A stretch of 64,000 bases of DNA from Lactarius indigo (lineage: Eukaryota; Basidiomycota; Agaricomycetes; Russulales; Russulaceae). Positions 35,898 through 46,426 of the stretch are shown in pieces. The translations under genes and the position numbers were made by a program. The notes below the pieces were generated by a model. It was not told where the DNA came from, searched no databases, and saw only the letters and a program-made list of their open reading frames with translations. The stretch lies in NCBI GenBank assembly GCA_025766275.1, contig JAFKAC010000007.1, positions 2,294,001 through 2,358,000 on the forward strand. Direction: 5' to 3'. Position 1 is the first letter of the stretch, and each line of letters begins with the position of its first letter.

Positions 35898-37612
35898 TCA
35901 TAGGATACCTGACTCCTTGAGTGCGTTCTGTAAGATCGTCTCTTTCACTGTGACAAAGACTAGTCTGATATTAGACGTGTCGGTGGCTTGCGTGATACTA
36001 CATTATGCTCAGTAAGCCACGGAAAGTCGAAATATCAAATGGAGAATTAGGTGGACGCACTGTGGATACACGTTTAATCGTGCGCGGTTCGCCTGCATAA
36101 ACCGCCAAAGGATATATTTAGCACCCTTGTTGACATCCGCGCCGCCCGTATACTCGGGGAAATACTTGTCTAGGGGGACCTGTGAAGACGGACGCTAGGT
36201 CAGGGGAGACTGAAATCGCGGAAATGTCAAATGATAGCGCGCCTTGGGGAGCTTGTTCTTGAATACGTCGATCTTGTTTAGGAAAAGGATGATCGAGGTA
36301 CGCAAGAACCACCGTGAGTTGATGACCGATTCAAAGAGAACGAGAGACTCCGCCATTCGGTTCTATGGTCCTTCAGCAGGTGAGATGGTGATTTGAGTCT
36401 ATTTACGCACCTGATTCTTCTCCTCGAGAAGGACTTGGTCATACTCCGACAATGCGGTACAAAAGATGATGCTCGTGACGCTCTCGAAATTGTGTATCCA
36501 CTTCTTTCGCTCCGACCGCTGTCCGCCAACGTCGACCATGTGTATTGCTAGTTGGCCCATGGGAAACCGAGTTTCGGTAATTGCGGTTGTCTTCGCACGT
36601 GCCCGCAGGACGTCCTCCATTGATGGAAGATAATTGCTGGCCGCTATCCGATTTGCCTCCGCAAAAAAGCTGTGGACGGTTTTCGTAAGCAAGCGTACGG
36701 GGCGGGTGTCGAGACAGGCAGACGGAAGACAAAGGACGGCATTTACGTAGAGTAAATGGTCGTTCTGCTTTCTACGGTGTTATCAAAGGGACTCACTAGT
36801 CGGCACTATCCATCAAATAAAATTTAGACGAATAATTCATCAAGGCGGGAATGATCTCGTCCGCCCATAAGTTCTGAACAGCTTGCGCAATGTCGGGGCT
36901 GAAGAAGAAATGTGGGTCTTCGGGGGCAAGCTGATACGCCAAGATACGCTCGCAATTTGCCTGAAAGAGATACATCAAAAGGGTGCAGGAGAAAGGCGGC
37001 AGCGGCGTACTCTGTTGGCGGAGGTGATAGGCTCAAGGTTGAATTTGGCCAAGGCTTTGACGACGCCGTGGGCGCTCTCGTGGAGGTTTTTCCATATGAG
37101 GGGTCGGAAAGCGAGAAGTTCTTCAGGAGTGTAGCCGTTCTGGTGAATTATCTTCATTTGCTTGACTATCGTTGATTTTCCGGACTCGCCAGAACCTAAG
37201 TAAAGAATAGTTGAGCATTCACGCGCAAATATTGGGCACAGAAAGGATAGCACGATCGAGAATTAATTCATGATGCGCCCCGAAATATTTCTCTATGAGA
37301 ATGTTGCGGTAGAACGCCACGAAACCAAAAGGTTACAATCGATGTCAGGTGACGCGAGAAGTGAAAGGCGTCGCTACCATTCAATGATCAATCAGAATCC
37401 CACCGCCCCCAGTCGATGGGGGAGGGGGTCGGAAGCAGCGGCGGGGGAAGAAGGGGGGGAGAGGAAGGAAGGGAGAGAGGAGAATACACACCGAGTAACA
37501 AGATCTTGCATTCTCGCTTATATTTCTTGGAGTCCTCCTCAATCTGACGGTCTATCATGTCCGAGCGGGCTTTCTCTTCAGCTTCCTGCGAATTAGAGGC
37601 GCAGTTTCCCAT
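35898..37612 (-). CDS. heterotrimeric G-protein alpha subunit
   Basis: ATG at 37610-37612 gives [20 protein letters not shown], with Gly2 for myristoylation and Cys4 for palmitoylation. Spliced blocks carry the GTPase motifs: KILLLG joined to [20 protein letters not shown] (P-loop), a helical domain ([20 protein letters not shown]), [16 protein letters not shown] (switch I, with Arg-Ala-Lys-Thr-Thr), [15 protein letters not shown] (switch II), [14 protein letters not shown] (NKxD), [14 protein letters not shown] and TQATDTSN. It ends [16 protein letters not shown], stop 35898-35900. The N-terminus is of the G-alpha-i class. The residue four from the end is Ser, not the Cys modified by pertussis toxin. 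One intron (36180-36242) has a GC donor. It should couple membrane receptors, such as pheromone or nutrient receptors, to cAMP or MAPK signalling. Confidence 0.95.
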
Positions 37613-39306
37613 GGTGGTATGGGGGAAGTGGCGGGGTTGGAAAGGAAGCGGTAGGTTGATCGCTCTAAGAGGGGGTAAGAGTGAGCGAAAATATGTCGTG
37701 ATGGAGCGTAAGAGACTCGGGGGAAGGGAGTAGGGGAGGACGGAAGGATGTGGAGGGGAATGGGAGAGAGGAAGGAAGATGGCGGACGGGAAGGACTGGG
37801 ATGGGATGGGAAGGGAAGGGAAGGACGGACTGGAATGGATAATGGATTGCGTGTAATACGCCCCGCGCTTGGTGCCATAGCCGGCGAGACTTGTCAGCTC
37901 AGTTCATCGTTCGCTCAAGTCAACCCATCCATCCTCTTTCAGCGAGCCACTCTACCGGCCCGCCCCCCCTGGTTACACCTCTCAATCCCCTTGTATTATT
38001 TCTAGTATCCCTTTTCTCTTTCTCTCTCTCTCTCTCTTGTTCTTATTTCTCTTGTGTTTCATCATCCCAGCCGAACCTGATTTCTCAAGTCCTCTACTTG
38101 CACAGAGGCAGTCGTTAGCACAGGCCAGCCCGAGAGTCGCGTCAAGATCCGAGATCGATCTGTGATCGAATCTATACACATGGATTGGACTCATCTCGTC
38201 CTTGCAAATGATTCCTCATTTATACTTATGCACCCGGCACTTCCCTACCATCTCTCACACACGCCCACTACATCGTCGACACCTCAACACAAGGCGCCCA
38301 TCTATCCGGAATCCCTTCCCCATTCTCGCTGATACATATCCCGATGCCGGTATCGGTACCGATATAGCACAGGTAAAATCTTCCCCGACCCGGTCTCACA
38401 TTGATTGCTTTCGCATAGCAGCCTTCTACCTTTTACCGTCAAGTACCGCCGATGGATGGATGGATGATCCCTGTCACTACACCAATCACACTAATAATAT
38501 ACTCGCTGCCCCACCACCACGGCGCAGTGCCACGTACTGCACCGCAGATGCACAAACTCGGATTTCTCTGTGGGAGAGAAGATCCCTGAAGGAACCGAAT
38601 CTCACCTAATGTTCACCTTACCCCAATCGCACCGTGAGCGTGCCGCCCCTTGATCATGAGGAAGGGGGAAGAAGCACCCTCCGGCCTTTTACGGACACAC
38701 CATCTGTCAGAAAACTCCATCTCAACAAATCCATTCCATTCCAACTCCTTTGACGCATCCAAATGTCACTTAAGTTCCGTACGTGTCCCTGTCATGCCTA
38801 CAATTTTAGCGCTGTATCTACGGAACTCGAACCTCTCCGGAATGCCTCCTGCCTTTTTGTATTCGTTTTTAACAATACCAATGTCTTTCCCTAAGCCAGG
38901 CACGACTCGTATCGCTCTGGTTGTCGCTACTTTTTTTGTTTGGATCAGGTTTATTCCGGGGCTTGTCGCTACTTTTTGTATAGGGTCCTGTAGCACGCTC
39001 ACCACAAATATAGGATCATTCTGAAGAAAATCTGTTGGCGATCAGAGTACTACTGTAATATGTGCATGATACTCAGAACTACAATCTACAAGGCCTGATG
39101 ATTGCCTGAAAACAACTACAAAACAAACAAAAACATACGAATGTGTCGCTGTCGCTGTAACGCAACGACACGAGCAAGTGAAAACAGCATAATGAATAAT
39201 GATAGTACACCGCAATAGAGCAGCAAGACACCACTGTCCTCGTCCTCGTCGTCACGTCATTCATAGCAAAAAAAAAAAAAGGCAACTCAAACCCGCCCAC
39301 GTAACA
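37613..39306. other. intergenic region with pyrimidine-rich 5' flank of G-alpha
   Basis: No gene seen. The stretch next to the G-alpha start is G/A-rich on the plus strand (C/T-rich on the coding strand), as in many basidiomycete 5' leaders. A CT microsatellite lies near 38015-38040 and a short duplicated block (TTGTCGCTACTTTTT) near 38925-38970. Confidence 0.5.
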
Positions 39307-42034
39307 TCATGCCGATACCGGCTGCACGACGCCCTTGAGCATCGCGCACACGTTCTTAACAAGTTCGTTCGCCTCGTCGCGCTCGACCACCACGAGCTTT
39401 TCCTCTTTCTCGAAACGCCCCTTCTGCCCGTGCGGGTGGTCGGCGGCGGCGGCGATATAAGCCAGTTTCTCACACGCGCGCTCGGAATGCGTCGCGGCGT
39501 CAACCACGGCGTGTTCCAGCTCGTCGATCCTCGCGCGCGCCTCGTGCAGCTGGCTCAGCGCGATCAGCAACTGCGTGTCCGCGAAGCGCCATCGCTGTGC
39601 GTCGTCGTCGTCTTCACCACCGTCGTTCCCTTCCTTCTCGATCACTCCACTCGATCTGCCACTGCCGGCGACAGTCGACGCCGGACCCTCAAGTGTGTCT
39701 ATGTCACGTTTGAGGGGATCTATCGAGCGCAATTGGCACGATGTGGGAGCTCACCGCCAGTGCCGTATTGGCTCGCGGAGCTCATGGACGGCCAGCGCGT
39801 CGCTACCGACGCAAAGACGTGAGGTGGCAGAAGCTCCTCCCCATTCGCTTCGACATCGTCACCGGCTGGGGAATCTATACACACAGAGAGAAAAGGTGTG
39901 AGGATGACAAATAGCCCCGGCGGAACGCCGAGCTTACTGGATCGACCGTCACTCAGAGAAGGGACTTGTGAGATTGAGTCGTCCGGCTCGAGTGAGTATT
40001 CCCTTTCTTTGTCGCTAGGATCGCTGAGTGTCGTGGGAATAGCGGCGGTGGGCCACCCGGCCAGACCATCGCCAGGCGGCTTAACCATCTCGCTATCACA
40101 GTGCGCGAACAAGGGGTTGTACGACGCCCGGCGGCGGCACTCGTCCAAGGGGTCCACGACCACCGCACGGAAATCCAGTTCCTCTTCGTAATCCTTCTCC
40201 GGCGCGAGCAGCTCGAACGAGTCCGCGCGCTCAAGCATACGAGCATCGCGTCCAGATTTCCGCGCCGACGCCGACGAGCCTGTAGAGGAGGATCCAGACG
40301 AGGGGTCATCTGGGTCGGGGTCGAGGAGGCCGTCGGACACGCGATTCCAGCGCTTGAGGAACCAGACCATCATGCGTCGGGCGGCAGGCACGGGGCCGCC
40401 AAACACGGACGGTCCAAAAATACGCCCGATGTCCTCGAGTGCGATTCCATTCTCCGGACACAGCGGCACCTGCGTGAAGAACGCGCACAGGTACACGATC
40501 AGCGAGAAGCTGTGCGTCGGCAGCAACCGCAACAGGTCCCGCGCCACCGCCACTTGTCCCGTTTCCGCCGACTCGTCCTGTGCCGCGCGCAGGCGCGCCT
40601 TCTCGAACAGTACCCGACGCGATGGCCGCGGCGGCCGCTGGCCCGTCTGGAAGAACCGTGCACGTAAGTCTTCCTCCTCGTCTTGCTCCTTCCGTGTGCG
40701 TTCGTCCTCACGCTTTACGCTCGGCCGCACGCACCAGTTCCAAAACGCGTTGAAGAGATACGGCGTCAGCACGGGCTCGGGAAGCTCATTGAGATACGTC
40801 AAGAGGAGCGCGCAGATGTCCGCCGTAGATTCGGCGCGCAAATTCATGCCCTCGCCGAAGGCAGGCGGGGTGTCGAATAAGGTCCTTAGCTCATGGTGCC
40901 GCTGGCGATTGGGCAGATCTCGGAAAAGACCACTCTTGTATATACCTGCAATGCAAATAATGACATGAGGGAATAAGCCAGTGAATGCAACGCAGGGACT
41001 CACCTGTGCGGTACAACTCTTCCACACACAGAAAGACAACGAGGGGCAGGTCGTGCCTGAATCCGCCAAGGATCGCAGTTGCAGGTGCGCGAAGCACGCT
41101 CTCGTTCAACGGCACGCCAAAGACACCTACCCGCACCACGTCAGCTCAACCAAAGAACGGCCCAGCTAGAAGGATACAAACGGGCATTCTCGTCAAAACC
41201 CGCAGGCTCCTTCCCAGCGCGCACCCGCGCAATCCGTGCGTGCTCACGCTCGCGGCGCGCACGCTCCTCGACGTCGCGCTGAAACAGCTCGTCGATCTGC
41301 GCTGCCTCCACGTAGTCCCGCACGTCCTTCCCGTCCCTGCGCAGCGCGCGCTTGATGCGGAGAACGAGCGTCCAGTGCGGCCACTTCGGTGCGGGCGGAG
41401 GCGGCGCGCCGTCCCCGCGTGGCTGGTGTGGCGAGCTCGGCGGCGGGTCATCACGGACGCGCAGAAGCGCAGCGGGCACGCGGCCGCACGCGCGCTCGAG
41501 GCGGTCGCACTCGGTCGTCTCGAATCGCGGGAGTGGCAGCGACAGCAGTGGTGGATACGGTCCAGAATTGGCATTGACAATCGTAGGGAGCGAGACGAAG
41601 CGTGCGCGCGCCCCGTGCATGGCCGCCGTGCCGTATGGCACTGATGACGGGAGACGTGGGCCGTGCGTGTACACGACGTCTGGCATGGAATGGCGCTGGC
41701 GCGAGGAAGGCGGGGACAGGAGGGGCTCGTCGATGGCGGCGGCGGAGAGCTCTCCGCTGTTGCCTCCGTCTAAAAAGGATGGTGGAGGTTTTTGGTGAAA
41801 TTTGCTGCGACCATGGTGGTAGGGGATAGGGTACGGTGAGTGCGGCGAGCGCGGCGAGAGGCAAGGTGAATTCGAGGCCCCATTCAAATTCTCGCGTCTG
41901 TGACGCTGAGCGCCCGAATAACGACGTCCTGCGTCGCACTCCATGCCTGGTACATGTGAGGGGAGGTAGTGGAGGTTGTAGTTGTAGTGGTGGTCCGCAG
42001 GCCTATCACAGTGGGGAGATGGGTGTAAAGGCAT
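39307..42034 (-). CDS. RhoGAP-domain protein
   Basis: The first ATG of the long frame is at 42032-42034 (MPLHPSPHCDRPADHHYNYN). An N-terminal Pro/Ser/His-rich region of about 170 residues precedes WPHWTLVLRIKRALRRDGKD and a Glu/Arg-rich helix. The RhoGAP domain follows: GVFGVPLNESV, HDLPLVVFLCVEELYRTG, an intron, IYKSGLFRDLPNRQ (Arg of GLFR is the expected arginine finger), STADICALLLTYLNELPEPV, LLPTHSFSLIVYLCAFF, and ENGIALEDIGRIFGPSVFGG. A disordered acidic tail and a final coiled-coil-like segment (LLIALSQLHEARARIDELEH) end at 39307. It should stimulate GTP hydrolysis by a Rho, Rac or Cdc42 GTPase and so act on polarity. The intron before GVFGVPL is not resolved. Confidence 0.9.
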
Positions 42035-43215
42035 TGGAGGGGATGTGATCCCGAGACCAGCAGGAAGGAAACTTGGGTAAGGCAAGAGAAAAAAAGAAAA
42101 GAAGACAGAAAAAAAACCCCAAGGGTGGAAGGTATGATGCAAGATGAGACGAGAAAAGAAACTGAGGCGCAGAGAACTACCTAGCCCAAGTCTCGCATTT
42201 GGATAATAGCCGGGATCGGGCGTGCGTTCTGAGACGGGCTAGGCCATCATACACTTCTTTCTTTCTCTGGGCGCGCGGGTGTCCGTGTATGACGTGCATC
42301 CCATGGCGCTTGGCAGCTGAAACGAGGGTCTACCATGAAGTAAGCCACCAGCGTCTCAGTGCCATATTCACTACTGTGGGAGGCCAGCGCGAGCTCGAGA
42401 GAGCGCAAAAGGCAGTCAATCAGAACTTGAGAAGGGCGAGAGAGATCCACGTGTAGGGGCGGTGTGTGCACCGAACCATCGACGACGTCATCGTATTAGG
42501 CAAGGTCCAGATTTTTATTCTTAACAAGGTTTCGGTGCAAAGTCTGGACTCAGAAAGGCCGTGAGCCAGTCGAGGACCAGAACCAGGCTCAGGTGGGAAC
42601 ACATCGTGCCTGAGAGAACTGCGCCCAGTGCACGTGCTAAATACCCGACTGCGTGTCGTACAGGATCAGGTGCAACCGCGGTCGGTTTGGACAGGGAAAT
42701 TGGAACGCGGAGGCGGTGCAACTGGCAGCTGGAGCTATGTCCTAGCAGGCGCAGCTCTCTGAATCCCCAGGGCTTCTGGGCAGGGCTCAGGGTTCCGGGG
42801 TGGTGAGCGTACTTTCTGGGCTGTATCCTAACACCGCCAGTTGTACTACTACTACTAGTATGCATATCTCAAAGATTCATGTTCGGCTGCCTGCCAGTGT
42901 GCCGGTGACTGGATTGCGTCATATTCCTGCCTGCTCTACATAAGGATACCAGTAAGTTGAATAGCTGCCCACTGGCACCCCCTTGCCCACCCCCGTTCAT
43001 TAACTCCCCATGCACTCTCCCAAGTAAGTGGCCCAACGTCTTCGGTCCTCCACCACAGGTGGTGACTCGGACAGTGTATCCTGTCATAGATCTTCCAAGC
43101 GTGCCCGGGTCTCGGCCCGACACGTACCACCCTCTCAACTCATCATCACCAAGATTATCCAAGAGATTATCACACTAAGCAGATTCCCTAGAGAAGGTAC
43201 TACATATTCAACTCA
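42035..43215. other. intergenic region, probably with the 5' exon of the F-box gene
   Basis: No independent gene. A frame at about 43055-43190 (SSKRARVSARHVPPSQLIIT) may be the upstream exon of the F-box gene that follows, because its F-box frame has no ATG of its own before the domain. I could not fix the splice. Confidence 0.45.
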
Positions 43216-44709
43216 GTGCTTGCGCCACTCGCTAGCTTATCCTTTTTACGACAAGTCGCAATCTTGAAGCTTTCTGATGAAGTTCTTCTGAATATATTTC
43301 GTCATTACCTGGATGCCTCTCCACGATTTTGGCTTCAGCTTGTGCATGTATGTCGTAAGTGGCGAAGAATTGTATTGGCTTCTCAGCACGCTCTACACCT
43401 TCGAATCTACTGTACGCACGGAATGCCTGCCCTGAAGACTCTAGATTTCTGGCTCACCCTGCCTATCGTCGTGCAGTACGGGGGGTCTCTAGCGCTCGAT
43501 CCACCCACTCTCAAAGACGAGGACAATATCATGGCCGCACTTAAGCAGTCTGGTCGTGTTAGTTCTATCAGCCTCACTGTCAAAAACTCGCTGCTGGAAA
43601 AGTTATCCGCAATCGAGGGGCCGTTTTCAGAACTGGAAGATCTTGATCTTCTGTCTCAAGATAGCGTGCAGTTGACCCTGCCCAGCACTTTTCAGTGGGG
43701 CCCACGCTTGCGTAGTCTCTGTTTGACCAGGACAACCTTTCTCGCACTCCCTCAGCTACTTTATTCTTCTAGGGAGCTTGTATACCTTGAGCTTCATGAA
43801 GTTCTCAACCCTTGGCGTACCCCACCAGAGGCGCTCACGGAAGCCTTGTCTAGAATGACCCAGCTTCAATCATTTTCACTCCATTTCCCTCCCACCACCG
43901 ATTACTTTAGCGTGACCCCACCGTCTGGCGGGAAGCGCGTTATTCTCCCTGCTCTCACCCGCTTTAATTTTCGAGGAACCAGCAGGTACTTGGGAACCAT
44001 CGTGACCAGAATCGATACGCCTCGTCTACGGGATCTTGAAGTCACACTTTTCGATGCATTCGTCATAGATCTTGACCTCTCAAAACTTATCGAGTTCATC
44101 CATCCAATGGAAATACGCAAGTCTCTTCGTCGGGCACATATTCTATCCTCTGATAGTGCCACCTCCATCTCCTTGATACAGCCAGGAGCTCCCACATGCT
44201 TTAAATTGCAAATATTCAGTAATTCATTAAGCGACCAGCTATTATCCATAGCTCGAATCTGTGTTCGTTTTTCTTCTTTCCTTGTTGATGTGGAGGATCT
44301 ACGCATCAGTACGATGCAATCATCGGGGCTGGAGCGTATTTTTCATACTGCACCGTGGCTGGAGCCTATCAACTTATTCACAGGTGTGAAATGGTTCCAT
44401 CTCGACGGTTGCCTCTCGACACACATCGTACGCGCTTTGCAAATACCGGACGGTCGGCAAAAAAGTGTGCTACCTGCCCTGCAAAAGCTTTACATACCGC
44501 AACTTGGGCCACGTCACGCGCCTTTGCGGGAGGCCCTAGTATCATTCATGACTTCTCGCTGGCTCTCTGGCAATCATATAGCGGTGGAATACGAACGACC
44601 GTGTCGCATTAATGAACTATGTGGAGCAGGTACAACTTTTGCCCAATGCCGCCACCACAACTCGCTAACTCGTTTGAAAAGGACCCTTTTCTCGGCAAGT
44701 GACAATTGA
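43216..44709 (+). CDS. F-box protein A (N-terminus incomplete, lacks zinc fingers)
   Basis: A single open frame opens with ILKLSDEVLLNIFRHYLDAS and continues FWLQLVHVCRKWRRIVLAS, a classic F-box of about 45 residues that would bind Skp1. About 420 residues follow with LRR-like 'LxxLxLxx' repeats (FSELEDLDLLSQDSVQLTLP, ELVYLELHEV), the substrate-recognition half of an SCF ubiquitin ligase. No in-frame ATG precedes the F-box, so an upstream exon must exist. Protein B aligns along the whole length (for example PIVVQYGG versus PIVVHYGG), showing recent tandem duplication. A ends where B's zinc fingers begin. Its last 27 codons may be intronic: a GT-AG intron at 44630-44681 would fuse A to B. Confidence 0.85.
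   Translation: MLAPLASLSFLRQVAILKLSDEVLLNIFRHYLDASPRFWLQLVHVCRKWRRIVLASQHALHLRIYCTHGMPALKTLDFWLTLPIVVQYGGSLALDPPTLKDEDNIMAALKQSGRVSSISLTVKNSLLEKLSAIEGPFSELEDLDLLSQDSVQLTLPSTFQWGPRLRSLCLTRTTFLALPQLLYSSRELVYLELHEVLNPWRTPPEALTEALSRMTQLQSFSLHFPPTTDYFSVTPPSGGKRVILPALTRFNFRGTSRYLGTIVTRIDTPRLRDLEVTLFDAFVIDLDLSKLIEFIHPMEIRKSLRRAHILSSDSATSISLIQPGAPTCFKLQIFSNSLSDQLLSIARICVRFSSFLVDVEDLRISTMQSSGLERIFHTAPWLEPINLFTGVKWFHLDGCLSTHIVRALQIPDGRQKSVLPALQKLYIPQLGPRHAPLREALVSFMTSRWLSGNHIAVEYERPCRINELCGAGTTFAQCRHHNSLTRLKRTLFSASDN
44630..44681 (+). other. candidate 52-nt intron joining F-box A to F-box B
   Basis: It begins GTACAA after GCAG and ends GAAAAG, with a perfect CTAAC branch point about 14 nt before the acceptor. 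Removal joins NELCGAG to PFSRQVTIEMLSDD in frame with the second F-box and skips the stop at 44707-44709. The donor is weak. Confidence 0.5.
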
Positions 44710-44710
44710 G

Positions 44711-46426
44711 ATGCTCTCCGACGACATCCTTCTCGAAATATTTCGTCATTTTCTGGGTACTTCTCCGCAAATTTGGCCTATGCTCACGCATGTGTGCCAA
44801 AGATGGCGACAAATTGCATTTGCATCGCCTCTGGGTCTAAATCTTCGACTCTACTGTACGTATGGAACGCCCGTTTCGAAGGCCCTAGATTGCTGGCCAC
44901 CCCTGCCTATCGTCGTACACTACGGGGGGTTCCCAAATCTCGGCGCCCCAGCTCCTGAGGACGATGACAATATCATTGCCGCGTTGAAGCAAACTAGCCG
45001 TGTTAGCTCTATCAACCTCACTGTTACCAGCTCTCTCCTCGAAAAACTCCCTACCATCACTGAACCAATTTCGGAACTAGAAGAACTTACTCTATTATCC
45101 CAAGACAACGTGCAGCTGACCATCCTCAACACTCTTCGGTGGGGTCTCCGCCTCCGCACTCTCCACTCTACTAGGGTTGCCTTCCCCTCGCTCCCACAAC
45201 TACTCACACCCTCCCTGGGCCTCGTAGACCTTCAGCTCCGTGAAATCCCCAGTGCTGATCAAATTTCCCCAGAAGCGTTCGCGAATGCCTTGTCCGGGAT
45301 GTCCAATCTTCGAACACTTTCACTTCATTTCCTTTCCCTCCCTCCCCGCCGAAAATACCTTGCTTTGCCCCCACAGCTAGGGGAACGTGTTGTTCTTCCT
45401 GCCCTCGAGTGCCTCAAATATCGAGGAACTAGCAAGTACCTGGACATCTTCGTGACTAAAATCGACGCACATCGTCTTAAAGATATCGATATCTCATTCT
45501 TTAGCCAACCGACGATGGACGCTTCGGAACTTGGGCGATTCATCGAGCGGACAGAAATGCGGATTTCGCTTACTCAAGCAGAGGTTCGGACCTCTGCGCA
45601 TGCCATCTCCATGTCTTTTACCAGCTCGGGCACTTCTACACCTCTCCAATTACAGATATTGTGCAAGCAAGTAGACTGGCAGTTGTCCTCCATGGCTCAA
45701 ATCTGTAACCAATTTTCCCCATTCCTATTCCGTGTAAAAAATCTAGCCATCAACCCGACCGAACCATCAAGTGGACGAGACGACGTAGGCGGTCGACAAT
45801 GGCTGGAGCTTCTCCGCGCATTTGACGGGACAAGAGATTTACGGGTGGCCGGCGAATCTACTACGACAGAGATCTTATGCGCGTTGGGTACTGCTGACGG
45901 AGGGCACACAGCCATGCTCCCTGCTCTGCGTCACCTCCGTGTGGAGAAGACTATGGCGATGAACGGGCTGCTGTGGGATGGTGTGCGACCATTCATCACC
46001 TCGCGACGGCTCTCTGACCGTCCCGTAAAAGTACATGAATCATGCCACATCTGTTATGCCAGTTTTACAGGCCAACAAGGACTCAAAACACACCTTGTGG
46101 ATAAGCATGCATACCAAATCGTGTGCTTCTATTGCGGCGACTTCGAGTGGTTGCCTGGATACGATGATCTATTCCGAGAACACCTCATCGAAAAGCACCT
46201 TGAAACCCCCCACGCCGATCCTCTTATCTCGGATCCTGTCACGGTTTCACATTCGATCTCCTCTCCCAATTCTATCCGTCACCGTATCCAGCGCAATGAT
46301 CTATGCGCCTCAGATATCTTCGAACTCTACACCAAGCTCATGGCGCCAGATGTCTCACGGTCCGAGACTCCTGAGGACTTTGAGACCTGGGTTGATAGCG
46401 TCATTCAGTTCCCACCTTCCCCTTAA
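44711..46426 (+). CDS. F-box protein B with two C-terminal C2H2-like zinc fingers
   Basis: ATG at 44711 directly opens MLSDDILLEIFRHFLGTS and FASPLGLNLRLYCTYG (F-box). About 400 residues of LRR-like sequence follow (ISELEELTLLSQDNVQLTIL, LGLVDLQLREIP, VVLPALECLKYRG). At 46043-46108 lies CHICYASFTGQQGLKTHLVD-KH, spacing C-x2-C-x12-H-x4-H, and right after it CFYCGDFEWLPGYDDLFREH then LIEKH, a second finger of spacing C-x2-C-x15-H-x4-H. A tail of about 70 residues ends FPPSP. F-box plus LRR suggests an SCF substrate receptor; the fingers could bind nucleic acid or the substrate. The start may instead be internal if the gene is fused to A. Only 1 nt separates the stop of A from this ATG. Confidence 0.88.
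   Translation: MLSDDILLEIFRHFLGTSPQIWPMLTHVCQRWRQIAFASPLGLNLRLYCTYGTPVSKALDCWPPLPIVVHYGGFPNLGAPAPEDDDNIIAALKQTSRVSSINLTVTSSLLEKLPTITEPISELEELTLLSQDNVQLTILNTLRWGLRLRTLHSTRVAFPSLPQLLTPSLGLVDLQLREIPSADQISPEAFANALSGMSNLRTLSLHFLSLPPRRKYLALPPQLGERVVLPALECLKYRGTSKYLDIFVTKIDAHRLKDIDISFFSQPTMDASELGRFIERTEMRISLTQAEVRTSAHAISMSFTSSGTSTPLQLQILCKQVDWQLSSMAQICNQFSPFLFRVKNLAINPTEPSSGRDDVGGRQWLELLRAFDGTRDLRVAGESTTTEILCALGTADGGHTAMLPALRHLRVEKTMAMNGLLWDGVRPFITSRRLSDRPVKVHESCHICYASFTGQQGLKTHLVDKHAYQIVCFYCGDFEWLPGYDDLFREHLIEKHLETPHADPLISDPVTVSHSISSPNSIRHRIQRNDLCASDIFELYTKLMAPDVSRSETPEDFETWVDSVIQFPPSP

Noticed and set aside
40101..41798. Long plus-strand frames opposite the RhoGAP gene
   Set aside because: Antisense shadows of a GC-rich coding sequence.
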